Shown: positions 36,318 to 45,473, numbered from the stretch's first letter. The stretch: DNA of 64,000 bases from Paracoccus liaowanqingii (GCF_004683865.2 NZ_CP040764.1:124001-188000); one strand, 5' to 3'. The notes: generated from the letters alone by a model not told the origin. A program made the numbers and translations.

Positions 36318-37061
36318 ATGACCGACAACCTACTGGCGCGGAAACTGGGACAGGTGGTCCAGTTGTCCGCCGCCGATCTGGCCCTTCTGGACGGGCTGAG
36401 CGAGCGGTCCTACACCGTCGGCTCGGGCGAGGATATCATCAAGCAGGGCGACGAGCCGCGCTATGTCCACCTGGTGCTGGACGGCATCGTCTGCCGCAAC
36501 AAGGTGCTGCCCAATGGCGACCGGGCCATCGTGGGCCTGCTGCTGCCGGGCGACCTGTGCGACCTGCACATCGCGATCCTGGGGCGGATGGACCACAACA
36601 TTTCGGCCCTGTCGGACTGCCGGATCGTCGACATCCCGCATCGCACGGTGGTGGAGATGACCTCCAGCTCGCGGCGGCTGGCGATGGCGCTGTGGTGGGC
36701 GACGCTGGTCGACGAGGCGATCCTGCGCGAATGGCTGGTGGGCCTGGGACGGCGCCGGGCGGACCGGCGCGCGGCGCATCTGCTGTGCGAGATCCTGGCG
36801 CGGCTGGAGGCGGTGGGGCGCGGTCAGGACCGGGTCGTGCCGCTTGGGCACCAGCAATTGGCCGATGTGCTGGGGATCACCTCGGTCCATCTGCACCGGG
36901 TGCTGGGAACGCTGAAATCGCAGGGGCTGATCGTGCAGCAGGATCGCCGCATCGTCGTGAACGACGTCGCGGCGCTGCGCGAATACGGTCAGTTCGATCC
37001 CGACTACCTGCACCGCGACGACAATCTCAGTCCGCTGGCCGAATGGATGCTGGCGGGCTGA
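36318..37061 (+). CDS. Crp/Fnr family transcriptional regulator
   Basis: 247 residues from ATG 36318. The cyclic-nucleotide-binding-type beta-roll covers about residues 20-130 (IIKQGDEPRYVHLVLDGIVC, LLLPGDLCDL). The C-terminal winged helix has GHQQLADVLGITSVHLHRVL. The N-terminal cysteine cluster of FNR is absent, and the Arg/Glu ligand set of true Crp is not obvious. It lies between the PhyR-like gene and the kinase genes and has its own EcfG-type promoter, so it probably extends the stress response to a second tier of targets. Confidence 0.88.
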   Translation: MTDNLLARKLGQVVQLSAADLALLDGLSERSYTVGSGEDIIKQGDEPRYVHLVLDGIVCRNKVLPNGDRAIVGLLLPGDLCDLHIAILGRMDHNISALSDCRIVDIPHRTVVEMTSSSRRLAMALWWATLVDEAILREWLVGLGRRRADRRAAHLLCEILARLEAVGRGQDRVVPLGHQQLADVLGITSVHLHRVLGTLKSQGLIVQQDRRIVVNDVAALREYGQFDPDYLHRDDNLSPLAEWMLAG

Positions 37062-37080
37062 TCGCGCGTCCGGTCCGGGT

Positions 37081-37440
37081 TCAGCCGAACAGCAGCTTGG
37101 CGCAGCGCTTCAGGTCGACGGGCTTCTCGCACAGCGGGATGTCGCGATAGGGGGCGGCGATGGTGGTGCGGTCGTATCCCGAGGCGAAGACCACCGGCAC
37201 GCCCCGCGCCCGCAGCCGGTCCACCACGTCATAGGACATGGTGCCGCCCAGGTTGATGTCCACCACCGCGCCGTCCAGCCGTTGCGTCCGCGCGATCAGG
37301 CCAAGCGCATGGTCGATGCTGGCCGCCGGCCCCACCACCTGCGCCCCCGCCGATCCGAACGAAGTCGCCAAGTCGTCGGCGGCGAAGTAGTCGTCCTCGA
37401 CCAGCAGGATATGGCGGCCCGACAGCTGCGGCGCGGTCAC
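37081..37440 (-). CDS. Single-domain response regulator (FASGY receiver)
   Basis: 119 residues from GTG 37440, which overlaps the kinase stop (GTGA), so it is coupled to the kinase. Acidic pocket HILLVEDDYFAADDLA, phosphoacceptor Asp in GAVVDINLGG, PVVFASGYD and the Lys in LCEKPVDL are all in place. No output domain is present. The FAT/FASGY style is that of receivers working with HWE/HisKA2 kinases in alphaproteobacterial stress signalling. It may act as a phosphate relay or sink. Confidence 0.85.
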   Translation of the reverse strand: MTAPQLSGRHILLVEDDYFAADDLATSFGSAGAQVVGPAASIDHALGLIARTQRLDGAVVDINLGGTMSYDVVDRLRARGVPVVFASGYDRTTIAAPYRDIPLCEKPVDLKRCAKLLFG

Positions 37441-39328
37441 GAGGCCATCTCCGCCATCCGCGGCCGGTCCAGCGGCAGGTCGATGCTGCAATCCAGGCAA
37501 TCCGCGCCCCAGGTGATAGCTGGTCAGCGCGCCCAGGCTGTAGGGCAGGGCCTTCTCGATCAGGCGCCGGCCATAGCCGCCGTCCGAGGTCTCGGCCTCG
37601 ACGGGACCGCGCAGGATGCCCTCGTCGTGCCAGTCGATCATCAGGCGGCGGCCCGTCTCGCCCTCCTCGACCCGCCAGCGGACGTTCAGCCTCCCGCCGC
37701 AGCCCGACAGCGCGCCGTATTTGCGGGCATTGGTGGCCAGCTCGTGCAGGCCCAGGGCCAGGGTCTGGACCAGCGTCGGGCGGATGCGGACCTGGGGGCC
37801 GTCCAAGCGGACCGCCTCGCCCTCCTTGGCGCCAAGCGCGTCCAGTTCCAGCCGCAGCAGGGCGCGCAGGGTGATGGGTTCCTGTTCGGCCCGCGACAGC
37901 AGGCCCTGCACCCGCGACAGCGCCGACAGGCGGTCGTTGAAGCGGTCGAGGAAGGCCGGCGTCGGGCCGGTGCCCGCCATGGTCTGGGTGGCGATGGACC
38001 GGACCACGCTGATCAGGTTGCGGGTGCGGTGCTGCAATTCGGCGACCCAGCACGCTCTGGCGTTCATGCGCTTCCTTCTGGGCCTGCACCTCGGTCGAGG
38101 TGCCCAGCCATTCGGTGATGCGGCCGGTCTTGTCGCGCACCGGGCTGGACCGGGTGCGGTGCCACAGATAGGCCTTGTCGGTGCTGCGGCGGATGCGGAA
38201 TTCGGTGTCCAGCAGGCCCTCGACCCGCGCCCGGTCCCAGGCCAGCATCGCCCGGTCGCGGTCGTCGGGATGCACGACATCCAGCCAGCCCCATTGGCAG
38301 GCCTGATCCTGCGACTGCCCGGTGAAGGACATCCATTGCGGGCTGGCCCAGATCCAGTGCCCGCGGTCATGGGACCGCCAGACCAGCTGGGGGATGCCCT
38401 CCATCAGCGTGCGCAGCGATTCGTCGGCCTTGTGGCGTTCGGTGACGTCCTGGCCGATCTTGACGAAGCCGGTCAGCATGCCCTGGCGGTCGTGCAGCGC
38501 GCGCACCACGCCCTCGATGAAGACGCGCGAGCCGTCCTTGCACAGATGCTCGCGCATGTTCAGCGCCGAGCCGTTGCGGCTGGCCGCGTCGATGTCCCGG
38601 TGCGGCTGGCCGATCTTGCGATCCTCGGGGGTATAGACCAGCGCGCCGGGCCGGCCCACCGCCTCCTCGGCGGTCCAGCCGAAGACCCTCTGGGCGCCGG
38701 GCAGCCAGTCGGTGACGATGTCGTCGGGATCGGTCACGAAGATCGCGTAGTCGGTGATCGATTCGACCGTCAGGCGAAAGCGTTCCTCGGAATGGCGCAG
38801 GGCGTTCATCTTGAACAGCCGGTCGATCAGCGGCCCCAGGATGGCGCTGTAGGTGCGCAGGAACTGGATGTCGTGTTCGGTGAAGTGATGCGGCCGGGTG
38901 TCGTCGACCTGCAGCAACCCGTAGACGACACCGCCCGGCAGCATGATCGGCACGTTGGCCAGCGCCACCACGCCCTGGTCGCGCATGAACTGCGGGACCT
39001 CGAAGCGGGTCTCCTTTGCGATGTCCGGGCTGGTGATGGGGCGGCCGCAATTGATCGAATAGCTCTCGGACGAATGGTCGGACATGGGCACGCGGACCTG
39101 TCCCACGACGTCCCGGGTCCAGCCGATCCCCGCGCGCAGGAACAGGGTGCGGCCGTCGTCCTGCAGCTCCAGCACCTTGGCGCGGCGGGTGCCCAGGGCG
39201 GCGGCGACCAGCCGGCAGGCCTCGTGCAGCACCGCGTCCAGGTCGTCGTGCAGCGTGGCGAAATCGCCGAAATCGGCCAGCGTCTTCTGGCGCGCCGCGT
39301 ATTTCCGGATGATGTCGTCTTCGGTCAT
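37437..39328 (-). CDS. GAF-PAS-PAS HWE-family histidine kinase, reading frame interrupted twice
   Basis: From ATG 39328 the frame encodes a GAF domain (about residues 15-170), two PAS domains (about 185-305 and 315-430) and then breaks. One extra G near 38046-38048 shifts the frame; in the next frame the kinase core continues as VAELQHRTRNLISVVRSIA, with an N-box HELATNARKYGAL. A second extra G near 37518 shifts the last 25 residues. Corrected, it has about 629 residues and no transmembrane segment. HWE kinases often phosphorylate PhyR-type proteins. The breaks are probably sequence errors in G runs. Confidence 0.85.
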
Positions 39329-39590
39329 GAAGGGCCGGACCCCGCTGATGAAATCGAATTGCAGTCTATGCACCCACAGGCAACTTCCGAGTGCAAAACG
39401 CAATAGTTTAATTCATGCCAGATTGTGGATGCAGACATGCAACAAATGTGCAACTCTATATGTCTAAGTCCGTCGAACCGGCAGTCTTGTCGCTTCATAA
39501 ATTTTTCGTGCGACCCGGATTAGCGCATGTCGGTCGGGGCAGAAAACCGCCCAGACCTCTGTCTGCGATCCCGGAGGGGTGAGAAAAGAC

Positions 39591-39959
39591 ATGATGTACC
39601 GAATCATGATCGTCGAGGACGAATACTGGACCGCGATGCATCTGGCCAATGAGGCCCGCGATCGCCGCGCCATCGTCCTGGGACCGATCAGCTCGATCGA
39701 GAAGGCCGTCAAGTTCCTGGAAAGCGCCGAGCCGCCGGATGTCGCGATTCTCGACATCCAGCTGCGCTTCGACGAGGTCTTTCCCTTGGCCGACATGATG
39801 CGCGAGGCGCGGATCCCGTTCATCTTCGCCACCGGCTACGAGCCCGAAGACCTGCCCGAGCGCTTCTCGGACGTCCCGCATTTCGTAAAGCCGTTCATGG
39901 GCGGCGAATGCATCGAGGCGGTGCTGGACCTGGCGGCGGCCAAGCGCGCCGCCGAATAG
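39591..39959 (+). CDS. Single-domain response regulator (FATGY receiver)
   Basis: 122 residues from ATG 39591 with GGAGGGG upstream; GTG 39579 in the same frame is too close to the RBS. Motifs are IMIVEDEYWTAMHLA, phosphoacceptor Asp in VAILDIQLRF, FIFATGYEPED and HFVKPFMGG. It is divergent from the HWE kinase. Its receiver is of the type fused to PhyR in other species, and here it stands alone. It could be the missing regulatory half of the sigma-like protein at 35782, which is a hypothesis only. Confidence 0.87.
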   Translation: MMYRIMIVEDEYWTAMHLANEARDRRAIVLGPISSIEKAVKFLESAEPPDVAILDIQLRFDEVFPLADMMREARIPFIFATGYEPEDLPERFSDVPHFVKPFMGGECIEAVLDLAAAKRAAE

Positions 39960-39986
39960 CCGCGTCAGACGCCTTGCGACATGGAA

Positions 39987-40014
39987 AAAGGCCGGGCATC
40001 GCTGCCCGGCCTTT
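39987..40014. terminator. Bidirectional intrinsic terminator
   Basis: AAAGGCCGGGCA and TGCCCGGCCTTT form a perfect 12-bp stem around a 4-base loop, between the convergent receiver gene and the gene ending at 40042. Confidence 0.88.
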
Positions 40015-40041
40015 CGTCGTTTGGTATCCCTGACTGCGGGA

Positions 40042-40530
40042 TCAGTTCGCCGGAGCGGGCTCCGGGCTTTGCAGCGGGACCGTCGTGGTCTCGGTGCCCT
40101 CGACCGGGGCGGTCGTCTCGTCGGGCTCGATGATCTCGACCGTCACGCTCTCCTCGGCGATATCCGCCGGGGCGGCATCGGCCTCGATGTCGGCCGCGGG
40201 GGCCGTGTCTGTGGCAGGCGCTGCCTCGGGCGTCACGGCGGGGGCCGGTTCGACCTCGGGCTCGGGCTCGACCGGATCGACCACGACCGGGGTGGGCGTC
40301 GTGTCGGCCTCGGCGTCGTCCATCTGCGTCTCGGCGACCGGCTCGGTCGTCTCGACCTCGTCATCCGACGACATCATGCCCAGAAGGAAATAAGCCAGGA
40401 TCGCCAGCACGATCACGCCGATGACGATCGGCAGGACCTTGGACTTCTTCTCCGTCTCGGCGGGCCGGTCGGTGGCGTAGGGATCGGTCGTGCGGGGATG
40501 GTTCGGGTCGTTGATGGGGGTCTTGGCCAT
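40042..40530 (-). CDS. Single-pass membrane protein with acidic Pro/Glu/Thr-rich tail
   Basis: 162 residues. A polar N-terminus of about 30 residues is followed by one membrane helix (VLPIVIGVIVLAILAYFLLG) and an extended tail dominated by Glu, Asp, Pro, Ala, Val and Thr. It probably projects into the periplasm. No enzymatic motif is seen. It lies 143 bases after the PRC-barrel gene on the same strand, and no separate stress promoter was found, so it may be read from that gene's promoter. Confidence 0.72.
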   Translation of the reverse strand: MAKTPINDPNHPRTTDPYATDRPAETEKKSKVLPIVIGVIVLAILAYFLLGMMSSDDEVETTEPVAETQMDDAEADTTPTPVVVDPVEPEPEVEPAPAVTPEAAPATDTAPAADIEADAAPADIAEESVTVEIIEPDETTAPVEGTETTTVPLQSPEPAPAN

Positions 40531-40673
40531 GAAAGTCTCCTGTCTGGCGGGGGGCCGCACCCGCGTCGCCGGAAGGGTGTCGGCCGGGAAAGTCGGTCGT
40601 CAAGGCCCGGCTGCCGTCCAGGGACTGCAGCCGGGCCATCGAAGCATCGTGTCAGGCGCCGTAGACGGGCGTC

Positions 40674-41660
40674 TTACTCGACTTCGTATTCCGGCATGGT
40701 CTCGATCGAAGCCGAGTCGGTGGCGATGAAGCCGCGGATCTCGTCACCATCGGTCGCCTGCTGGAAGGACACTTGGTCCATCGGCAGCGACACGTTGCGC
40801 TCGCCCATTCCCAGGAATCCGCCGACACCGACGATGACCATCTCGATCTGGCCGTCATCCGTCAGCACCAGGTCGTTGACCTGACCGATGTTTTCGTCAT
40901 CGGCGGAATAGATGGCCACGCCCTCGACGGTTTCCGCCGTCAGCATCTGCATGTCGGCGGCCTGATAGCCGTCGCGCATCTCGGTGTCCATCATCGGCGC
41001 GCCGGTCACGTCGACCTGCGGTTCGGCCTGCGTCACGTCGACATTGGCTTCGCCGCCTTCGACGACCTCGACCTCGGCTTCGGCTTCCTCGACCGAGACA
41101 TCGGCCTCGCCGCCCTCCTGGATGTTCACGTCCGGCTCGGCGGTGCGCAGATTGACCTCGGCCTGCTCGGCTGCGGCCACATCGACCTCGGCTTCGGATT
41201 CCTGCACGTTCACCTCAGCTTCGGCGTCACTGACGACGATGTTGGGCTCGGGTGCCTGGTAGCGGACAACGGGCTCGGGAGTGTCGACCATCACGGTCGG
41301 CTCGCCCTCGGCCACTTCCACGGTGGGATCGGCCATGCGGACCGCGACGCGCGGCTCGGGGATGTCCACGGTGACGGTCGGCGGAGCCTGGGTCACGGTG
41401 ATGGTCGGCGCGCACTGCTCGACAGTCACCTGCGGCGGCGCCTGCTGGACCGTCACGGTGGGCTCGGGCTGATCGACGGTCACCTCGGGGGGCGACTGGC
41501 TGACATCGACCTGGGGGGCGGGGACGGTGACGTCGACCTGCGGATCGGCCTGGTCGACGATGACCTCGCCGCCCATCGGAGTGGTGGCGGCTTCCTGTGC
41601 GACGCTGGCGGTGGCCAGCAATGCGGTGGTGGCGACGGTTCCCATAAGCTTCATGAACAT
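40674..41660 (-). CDS. Secreted PRC-barrel protein with a 9-residue PxVxV repeat
   Basis: 328 residues. A signal peptide ends near residue 21 (ATASVAQ). Residues about 31-226 consist of a 9-residue repeat whose Pro and Val recur exactly every ninth position (Pro 40, 49, 58, 67, 76, 85; Val 33, 42, 51, 60, 69, 78). The early units are Pro/Gln-rich and the later ones Glu/Ala-rich. A PRC-barrel domain follows (GVAIYSADDENIGQVNDLVL, MVIVGVGGFLGMGERNV). It is likely periplasmic or surface-bound. An EcfG-like promoter precedes it. Confidence 0.82.
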   Translation of the reverse strand: MFMKLMGTVATTALLATASVAQEAATTPMGGEVIVDQADPQVDVTVPAPQVDVSQSPPEVTVDQPEPTVTVQQAPPQVTVEQCAPTITVTQAPPTVTVDIPEPRVAVRMADPTVEVAEGEPTVMVDTPEPVVRYQAPEPNIVVSDAEAEVNVQESEAEVDVAAAEQAEVNLRTAEPDVNIQEGGEADVSVEEAEAEVEVVEGGEANVDVTQAEPQVDVTGAPMMDTEMRDGYQAADMQMLTAETVEGVAIYSADDENIGQVNDLVLTDDGQIEMVIVGVGGFLGMGERNVSLPMDQVSFQQATDGDEIRGFIATDSASIETMPEYEVE

Positions 41661-41712
41661 GAAGTATCTCCTGATTTAGATTTAATGCTATTGCTAGCGT
41701 TCCTGTCCACCC

Positions 41713-41737
41713 AACACGAGAAATGCTTTGACGTTCC
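41713..41737 (-). promoter_or_regulatory. EcfG-like promoter for the PRC-barrel gene
   Basis: Minus strand: GGAAC (41737-41733), 16-base spacer, TGTT (41716-41713), 53-77 bases before the gene start, in an AT-rich gap. One base of the -10 differs from the island consensus. Confidence 0.62.
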
Positions 41738-41882
41738 AATAATAATTAACTTCATTTAATTGGGATTATTCCGGGTTAATCCAGGAACAAACCGGCGCTT
41801 AAAAGTATAACACGGGTTTTTGAAAATCCGGGTCTGGCGCCTCGGCAATGGCCCGGCCCATCCGCCCTTTGGACATGCAAAC

Positions 41883-41905
41883 GGGCGGCGCTTTCGGCGC
41901 CGCCC
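41883..41905 (-). terminator. Hairpin downstream of the secreted-protein gene at 41924
   Basis: GGGCGGCG and CGCCGCCC form a perfect 8-bp stem with a 7-base loop, 19 bases beyond the stop on the minus strand. The following T-run is weak. Confidence 0.55.
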
Positions 41906-41923
41906 GGTCATGATGTCCCGCGA

Positions 41924-42817
41924 TCACTCGCTGCGGTCGTCCACGATGATCTCGACGCCGTTCTCGGTCCGATAGACGGCGATCACCTGGTCGGCGGCGT
42001 GGCCCTCGGCCTCCAGCATCTCGACGATGCGGGCGTCCTGCTGCAGGGCGGCCTGCAGGGCCTGGCGGCTGTCACCGGCCTCGTCCATCGCCTCGTCCAG
42101 ATCGGTGCGCGTGCCCATCGAGGTGCCCATGACCTGCGTGGTGCCCGTGGCCAGACCTTCCGAGATGCCCGCCGGGCTGGCCGTCGACTGACCCGCCGTG
42201 CCCGCGGCCGAGCCGGGCGCGCCGCCCGAGCCCTCGACCGTCTCGTTGGTCGTGCGGCCGCCGGTCATCGGGGGATTGCCCTCCTCGGCGGTGGCCATCG
42301 AGGCGCCGCCCGCCGCGTCGACCTCGCTCAGGGGCAGGATCTGCAGCCGGGTCGTGGTCTCCAGCGTCTCGACGACGTCCTGGCCGATCTGGCCCGCGCG
42401 CAGGTCGGTGGCCAGCTGGGTGCGGGTCAGCGACGCGGATTCGGCAGAGCCGCCCGAATCCGCCGCGGAGCCGGTGTTCTGGCCGCTGCCGGTGATCGTG
42501 GGCTCGGTCCCCTCGGGGGCGGGTTCGTCCGAGCCGGAATCGGCGCCGGTCACCGGCGCGTCGGTCGCGGTGCCGGTCGCCTCCATGTCCGCCGCACCGT
42601 CCATGTCCGCGGTGTCGTCCGTGCCTTGGGTGACGTCCGTCGCGGCAGGCTGCTCGCCGCCGCCGCCGACGACCGATCCGGCAGCACCCGCGCCGCCGCC
42701 CAGCTCCTGTTCGGTCTCGGCGGTGGGGGTGATTGCGGCGTCCTGCGCCCAAACCGGGGTGGCCAGGGCGGTGGCCAGAAGGGCTGCGTAGCTGGTCTGC
42801 ATCAGATGTCGTGCCAT
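41924..42817 (-). CDS. Secreted low-complexity protein, stress-island member
   Basis: 297 residues from ATG 42817. The signal peptide ends near residue 25 (ATPVWAQD). A Gly/Ala/Thr/Asp-rich region follows (about 30-130), then a short ordered segment (TRTQLATDLRAGQIGQDVVE, LQILPLSEVDAAGG), and a compact C-terminal part (LQAALQQDARIVEMLEAEGH, IAVYRTENGVEIIVDD). No known family is recognised. An exact EcfG-type promoter 53-77 bases upstream makes stress induction likely. Confidence 0.75.
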   Translation of the reverse strand: MARHLMQTSYAALLATALATPVWAQDAAITPTAETEQELGGGAGAAGSVVGGGGEQPAATDVTQGTDDTADMDGAADMEATGTATDAPVTGADSGSDEPAPEGTEPTITGSGQNTGSAADSGGSAESASLTRTQLATDLRAGQIGQDVVETLETTTRLQILPLSEVDAAGGASMATAEEGNPPMTGGRTTNETVEGSGGAPGSAAGTAGQSTASPAGISEGLATGTTQVMGTSMGTRTDLDEAMDEAGDSRQALQAALQQDARIVEMLEAEGHAADQVIAVYRTENGVEIIVDDRSE

Positions 42818-42869
42818 GTCGTGTCGTCCTTTTCCGGGGGTCCGCCGTTCGCGGGCGGTGCGGGGATCC

Positions 42870-42894
42870 AACCGGGGGCAGGGGGGAATGTTCC
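42870..42894 (-). promoter_or_regulatory. EcfG-type promoter for the secreted-protein gene
   Basis: Minus strand: GGAAC (42894-42890), 16-base spacer, GGTT (42873-42870). Confidence 0.78.
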
Positions 42895-43039
42895 GGGGCG
42901 CCGGGGGCCCTGCGCCCGATCGCCGCGCAAACCCGGTCACGTTCGCGCGTGACTGTCGTGACCCCGGGCCCGGGGACGAAAAGGACCGGCACCCTGGGCG
43001 GGGTGCCGGTCCCGGAAAGCCGATCCGCGACAGCTGGTA

Positions 43040-43489
43040 TCAGGCGGTCTCGGAGGCGCGGATCATCCACTCGCGGTGGCGCTGCTCGTCCGCCAGCGCC
43101 TTGCGGAAGAAGATCTTGGACTTCGGCAGCGCGTCGCTGTGGGTCGAGGCGCGCTCGTAGGCGGTCACGGTGTCCTCCTCGTTCGTGCGCATCGCCTTGA
43201 GGATCGCGCCGTCGCCGAAGAGGCCCGCCAAGGCGACCTTGCCGGTGGTCAGCATCTGCTTCATGTCGCCGTCCAGCGGCGCCTCGGCCCCGATCTCGGC
43301 GGCCATCTCGTTCAGGACCTCCAGATGCTGCAGGTGATCCTGGCGGAACGCCTCGACCTGCGCGACCAGGGTGTGGTCGGACAGGCGCGAGGTGGTGGAT
43401 TCGTAGGCCGCGATGGCGTCGCGTTCCAGAAGGATCAGGTTGGTGACCAGATCCGCGATCAGGTCTTCGGTTCCGACGGTGGTAACCAT
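43040..43489 (-). CDS. Ferritin-like domain protein (DUF2383-like)
   Basis: 149 residues from ATG 43489. Four-helix layout with carboxylate/His metal ligands: LERDAIAAYESTTSRL, then FRQDHLQHLEVLNEMAAEIG, then MRTNEEDTVTAYERA, then FFRKALADEQRHREWMI. This points to a di-iron or di-manganese centre used in storage or peroxide handling. It has an exact EcfG-type promoter and no downstream partner on the strand within 140 bases. Confidence 0.82.
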   Translation of the reverse strand: MVTTVGTEDLIADLVTNLILLERDAIAAYESTTSRLSDHTLVAQVEAFRQDHLQHLEVLNEMAAEIGAEAPLDGDMKQMLTTGKVALAGLFGDGAILKAMRTNEEDTVTAYERASTHSDALPKSKIFFRKALADEQRHREWMIRASETA

Positions 43490-43544
43490 GGGCAGTCTCC
43501 TTTCGGGCGCCGACCCGAAACGGGGCCGGCATCGGGGGGCGTGC

Positions 43545-43569
43545 AACCGGGCGGGGCGCGGGATGTTCC
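43545..43569 (-). promoter_or_regulatory. EcfG-type promoter for the ferritin-like gene
   Basis: Minus strand: GGAAC (43569-43565), 16-base spacer, GGTT (43548-43545), 56-80 bases before the start at 43489. It lies only 26 bases beyond the 3' end of the alcohol dehydrogenase gene. Confidence 0.78.
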
Positions 43570-43594
43570 CGGCCCGCCCGGCGGCAACGGGGCG

Positions 43595-44764
43595 TTAGGG
43601 CGTCAGCACGACCTTGGTCCATTCGTTCTGGTTGTCGGCGAAGTTGCGATAGCCGCGCGGCGCCTCTTCCAGCGAGAGGCGGTGCGAGATCAGGAAGGTC
43701 GTGTCGATCTTGCCCTCCATGATCATGTCCAGAAGCCGGCTGCCGTAGCGCTGCACATGGGTCTGGCCGCTGCGAACCTGCAGGCCCTTCTCCATCAGCG
43801 CGCCAAGCGGGAACTTGTCGGCCATGCCGCCATAGACGCCCGGGATCGACACGCGGCCGCCCTTGCGCACCGCCATCAGCGCCATGCGCAGCGCGTGGGC
43901 CCGGTCGGCGCCGATGCCGACCTTCTGCTTGGCGGTGTCCAGCAGGTTGTCGGGCGCCATGCCGTGGCTTTCCATGCCGACCGCGTCAATGACCGCGTCG
44001 GGGCCCATGCCGCCGGTCATCTCCATCAGCGCCTCCAGCACATGGGTCTGGGTATAGTCGATGACGTCGGCACCCAGGCCCCGGGCGAGGGCCAGGCGGT
44101 TCGGGTGGTGGTCGATGGCGATCACCCGCCCCGCGCCCATCAGCAGCGCGGATTGCACGGCGAACAGGCCGACCGGCCCGCAGCCCCAGACCGCGACGCT
44201 GTCGCCCGGCAGGATGTCGCAATTCTCGGCGGCCATCCAGCCGGTGGGCAGGATGTCGGACAGAAACAGCACGTCCTCGTCGGGCACGCCGTCGGGGACC
44301 ACGATCGGCCCCACGTCGGAATAGGGCACGCGCACATATTCCGCCTGACCGCCGGGATAGCCGCCGGTCATGTGCGAATAGCCGAAGAGCCCGCCGACTG
44401 CATGGCCGTACAGCAGCTCGGACGCCTCCTGCGTCTCGACCGGGTTGGCGTTGTCGCAGGCCGAGAACAGCGTGGCCTTGCAGAAGAAGCAGCTGCCGCA
44501 GGAGATGGTGAAGGGCACCACGACCCGCTGGCCCTTCTTCAGCGTCGATTTCGGGCCGGTCTCGACCACCCGGCCCATGAACTCGTGGCCCAGGATGTCG
44601 CCGCCCTGCAGCCCCGGAATGACCGCGTCATACAGGTGCAGGTCCGATCCGCAGATCGCGGTCGAGGTGACCTCGATGATCGCGTCGCGGGGGTTGACGA
44701 TCTGGGGATCGGGGACCGTGTCCATGCGGACGTCGTGCTTGCCGTGCCAGGTCAGTGCGCGCAT
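43595..44764 (-). CDS. Zinc-dependent alcohol dehydrogenase, formaldehyde dehydrogenase-like
   Basis: 389 residues from ATG 44764, overlapping the preceding stop (TGATG). Catalytic zinc ligands are in TAICGSDLHLYD and GHEFMGRVVE. The structural-zinc cysteines are CGSCFFCKATLFSACDN. The nucleotide-binding motif is AVWGCGPVGLFAVQ. The length and the SDLH/GHEF pattern fit the glutathione-independent formaldehyde dehydrogenase-like group. It is co-transcribed with an SRPBCC protein from an EcfG-type promoter, so a role in detoxifying stress-derived aldehydes is plausible. Confidence 0.9.
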   Translation of the reverse strand: MRALTWHGKHDVRMDTVPDPQIVNPRDAIIEVTSTAICGSDLHLYDAVIPGLQGGDILGHEFMGRVVETGPKSTLKKGQRVVVPFTISCGSCFFCKATLFSACDNANPVETQEASELLYGHAVGGLFGYSHMTGGYPGGQAEYVRVPYSDVGPIVVPDGVPDEDVLFLSDILPTGWMAAENCDILPGDSVAVWGCGPVGLFAVQSALLMGAGRVIAIDHHPNRLALARGLGADVIDYTQTHVLEALMEMTGGMGPDAVIDAVGMESHGMAPDNLLDTAKQKVGIGADRAHALRMALMAVRKGGRVSIPGVYGGMADKFPLGALMEKGLQVRSGQTHVQRYGSRLLDMIMEGKIDTTFLISHRLSLEEAPRGYRNFADNQNEWTKVVLTP

Positions 44765-45378
44765 CAGGTATTCCTCTGGTTCGAAGCGGTGGCGATCTCG
44801 CCGGTTTCCAGCAGCATCTTCAGCCGCTTCAGTTCCTGCCGCCCGCGGGTCTTGGGATCGATGCCGCGCAGCTTGGCGGCCCAATGGCCCAGAAGCCCGT
44901 AGGGCGGGACATAGGCGACATGGGCCTCGACCTCGGTGCCGCGCCCGGCGGGGGCGTCGCGCAGGCGGATCTTGGCCTCGACCTGGAAGTCGGCACCCTC
45001 GACCGAGCGCCAGGCCAGGGATTCGCTAGCGCGGTCCTCGACCAGCCGCGTCTCGATGCGGAAGGGGCCGTGGCCGCCGTCGATCACCCAGATGGGGCGG
45101 TCGGGCGTGCCCTCGATGGCGACCAGGTCCTGCATGAACAGGGCCAGCTGCCTGGGATCGCGCCACATGGCGTGGATGCGGTCGCGGGGCGCGTCGATGG
45201 TGACGGTGCGGCCCGTGACCTGATAGCCGCCGAACTGCAGCCGCTTGGCGGTGCGGCCCGGCGCGCTGTCGGCGGGATGGCGGGGGCCGGGCGTCATCAG
45301 GCGGGCCACCCCCACCACGCCCAAGGCCAGGACGGCCACGCCGAGGATGGGGAAAAGATCGGATCTGCGGTCGGTCAT
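44764..45378 (-). CDS. SRPBCC (START/polyketide cyclase-like) family protein
   Basis: 204 residues from ATG 45378, preceded by AAGGAGG. An N-terminal membrane helix (LFPILGVAVLALGVVGVARL) is followed by the SRPBCC fold (VTGRTVTIDAPRDRIHAMWR then DPRQLALFMQDL). Such domains bind hydrophobic ligands. It shares a transcription unit with the alcohol dehydrogenase gene and carries an exact EcfG-type promoter. Confidence 0.83.
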   Translation of the reverse strand: MTDRRSDLFPILGVAVLALGVVGVARLMTPGPRHPADSAPGRTAKRLQFGGYQVTGRTVTIDAPRDRIHAMWRDPRQLALFMQDLVAIEGTPDRPIWVIDGGHGPFRIETRLVEDRASESLAWRSVEGADFQVEAKIRLRDAPAGRGTEVEAHVAYVPPYGLLGHWAAKLRGIDPKTRGRQELKRLKMLLETGEIATASNQRNT

Positions 45379-45427
45379 GAAACCTCCTTGTCGCAGGGAG
45401 CGCCGCGTGCGGCTGCGAGGGGGCCAG

Positions 45428-45452
45428 AACCGGACCGATGGGCTTTTGTTCC
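45428..45452 (-). promoter_or_regulatory. EcfG-type promoter for SRPBCC / alcohol dehydrogenase
   Basis: Minus strand: GGAAC (45452-45448), 16-base spacer, GGTT (45431-45428), 50-74 bases before the start at 45378. Confidence 0.78.
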
Positions 45453-45473
45453 CGCCCACCCCGTCCGCGCGCC

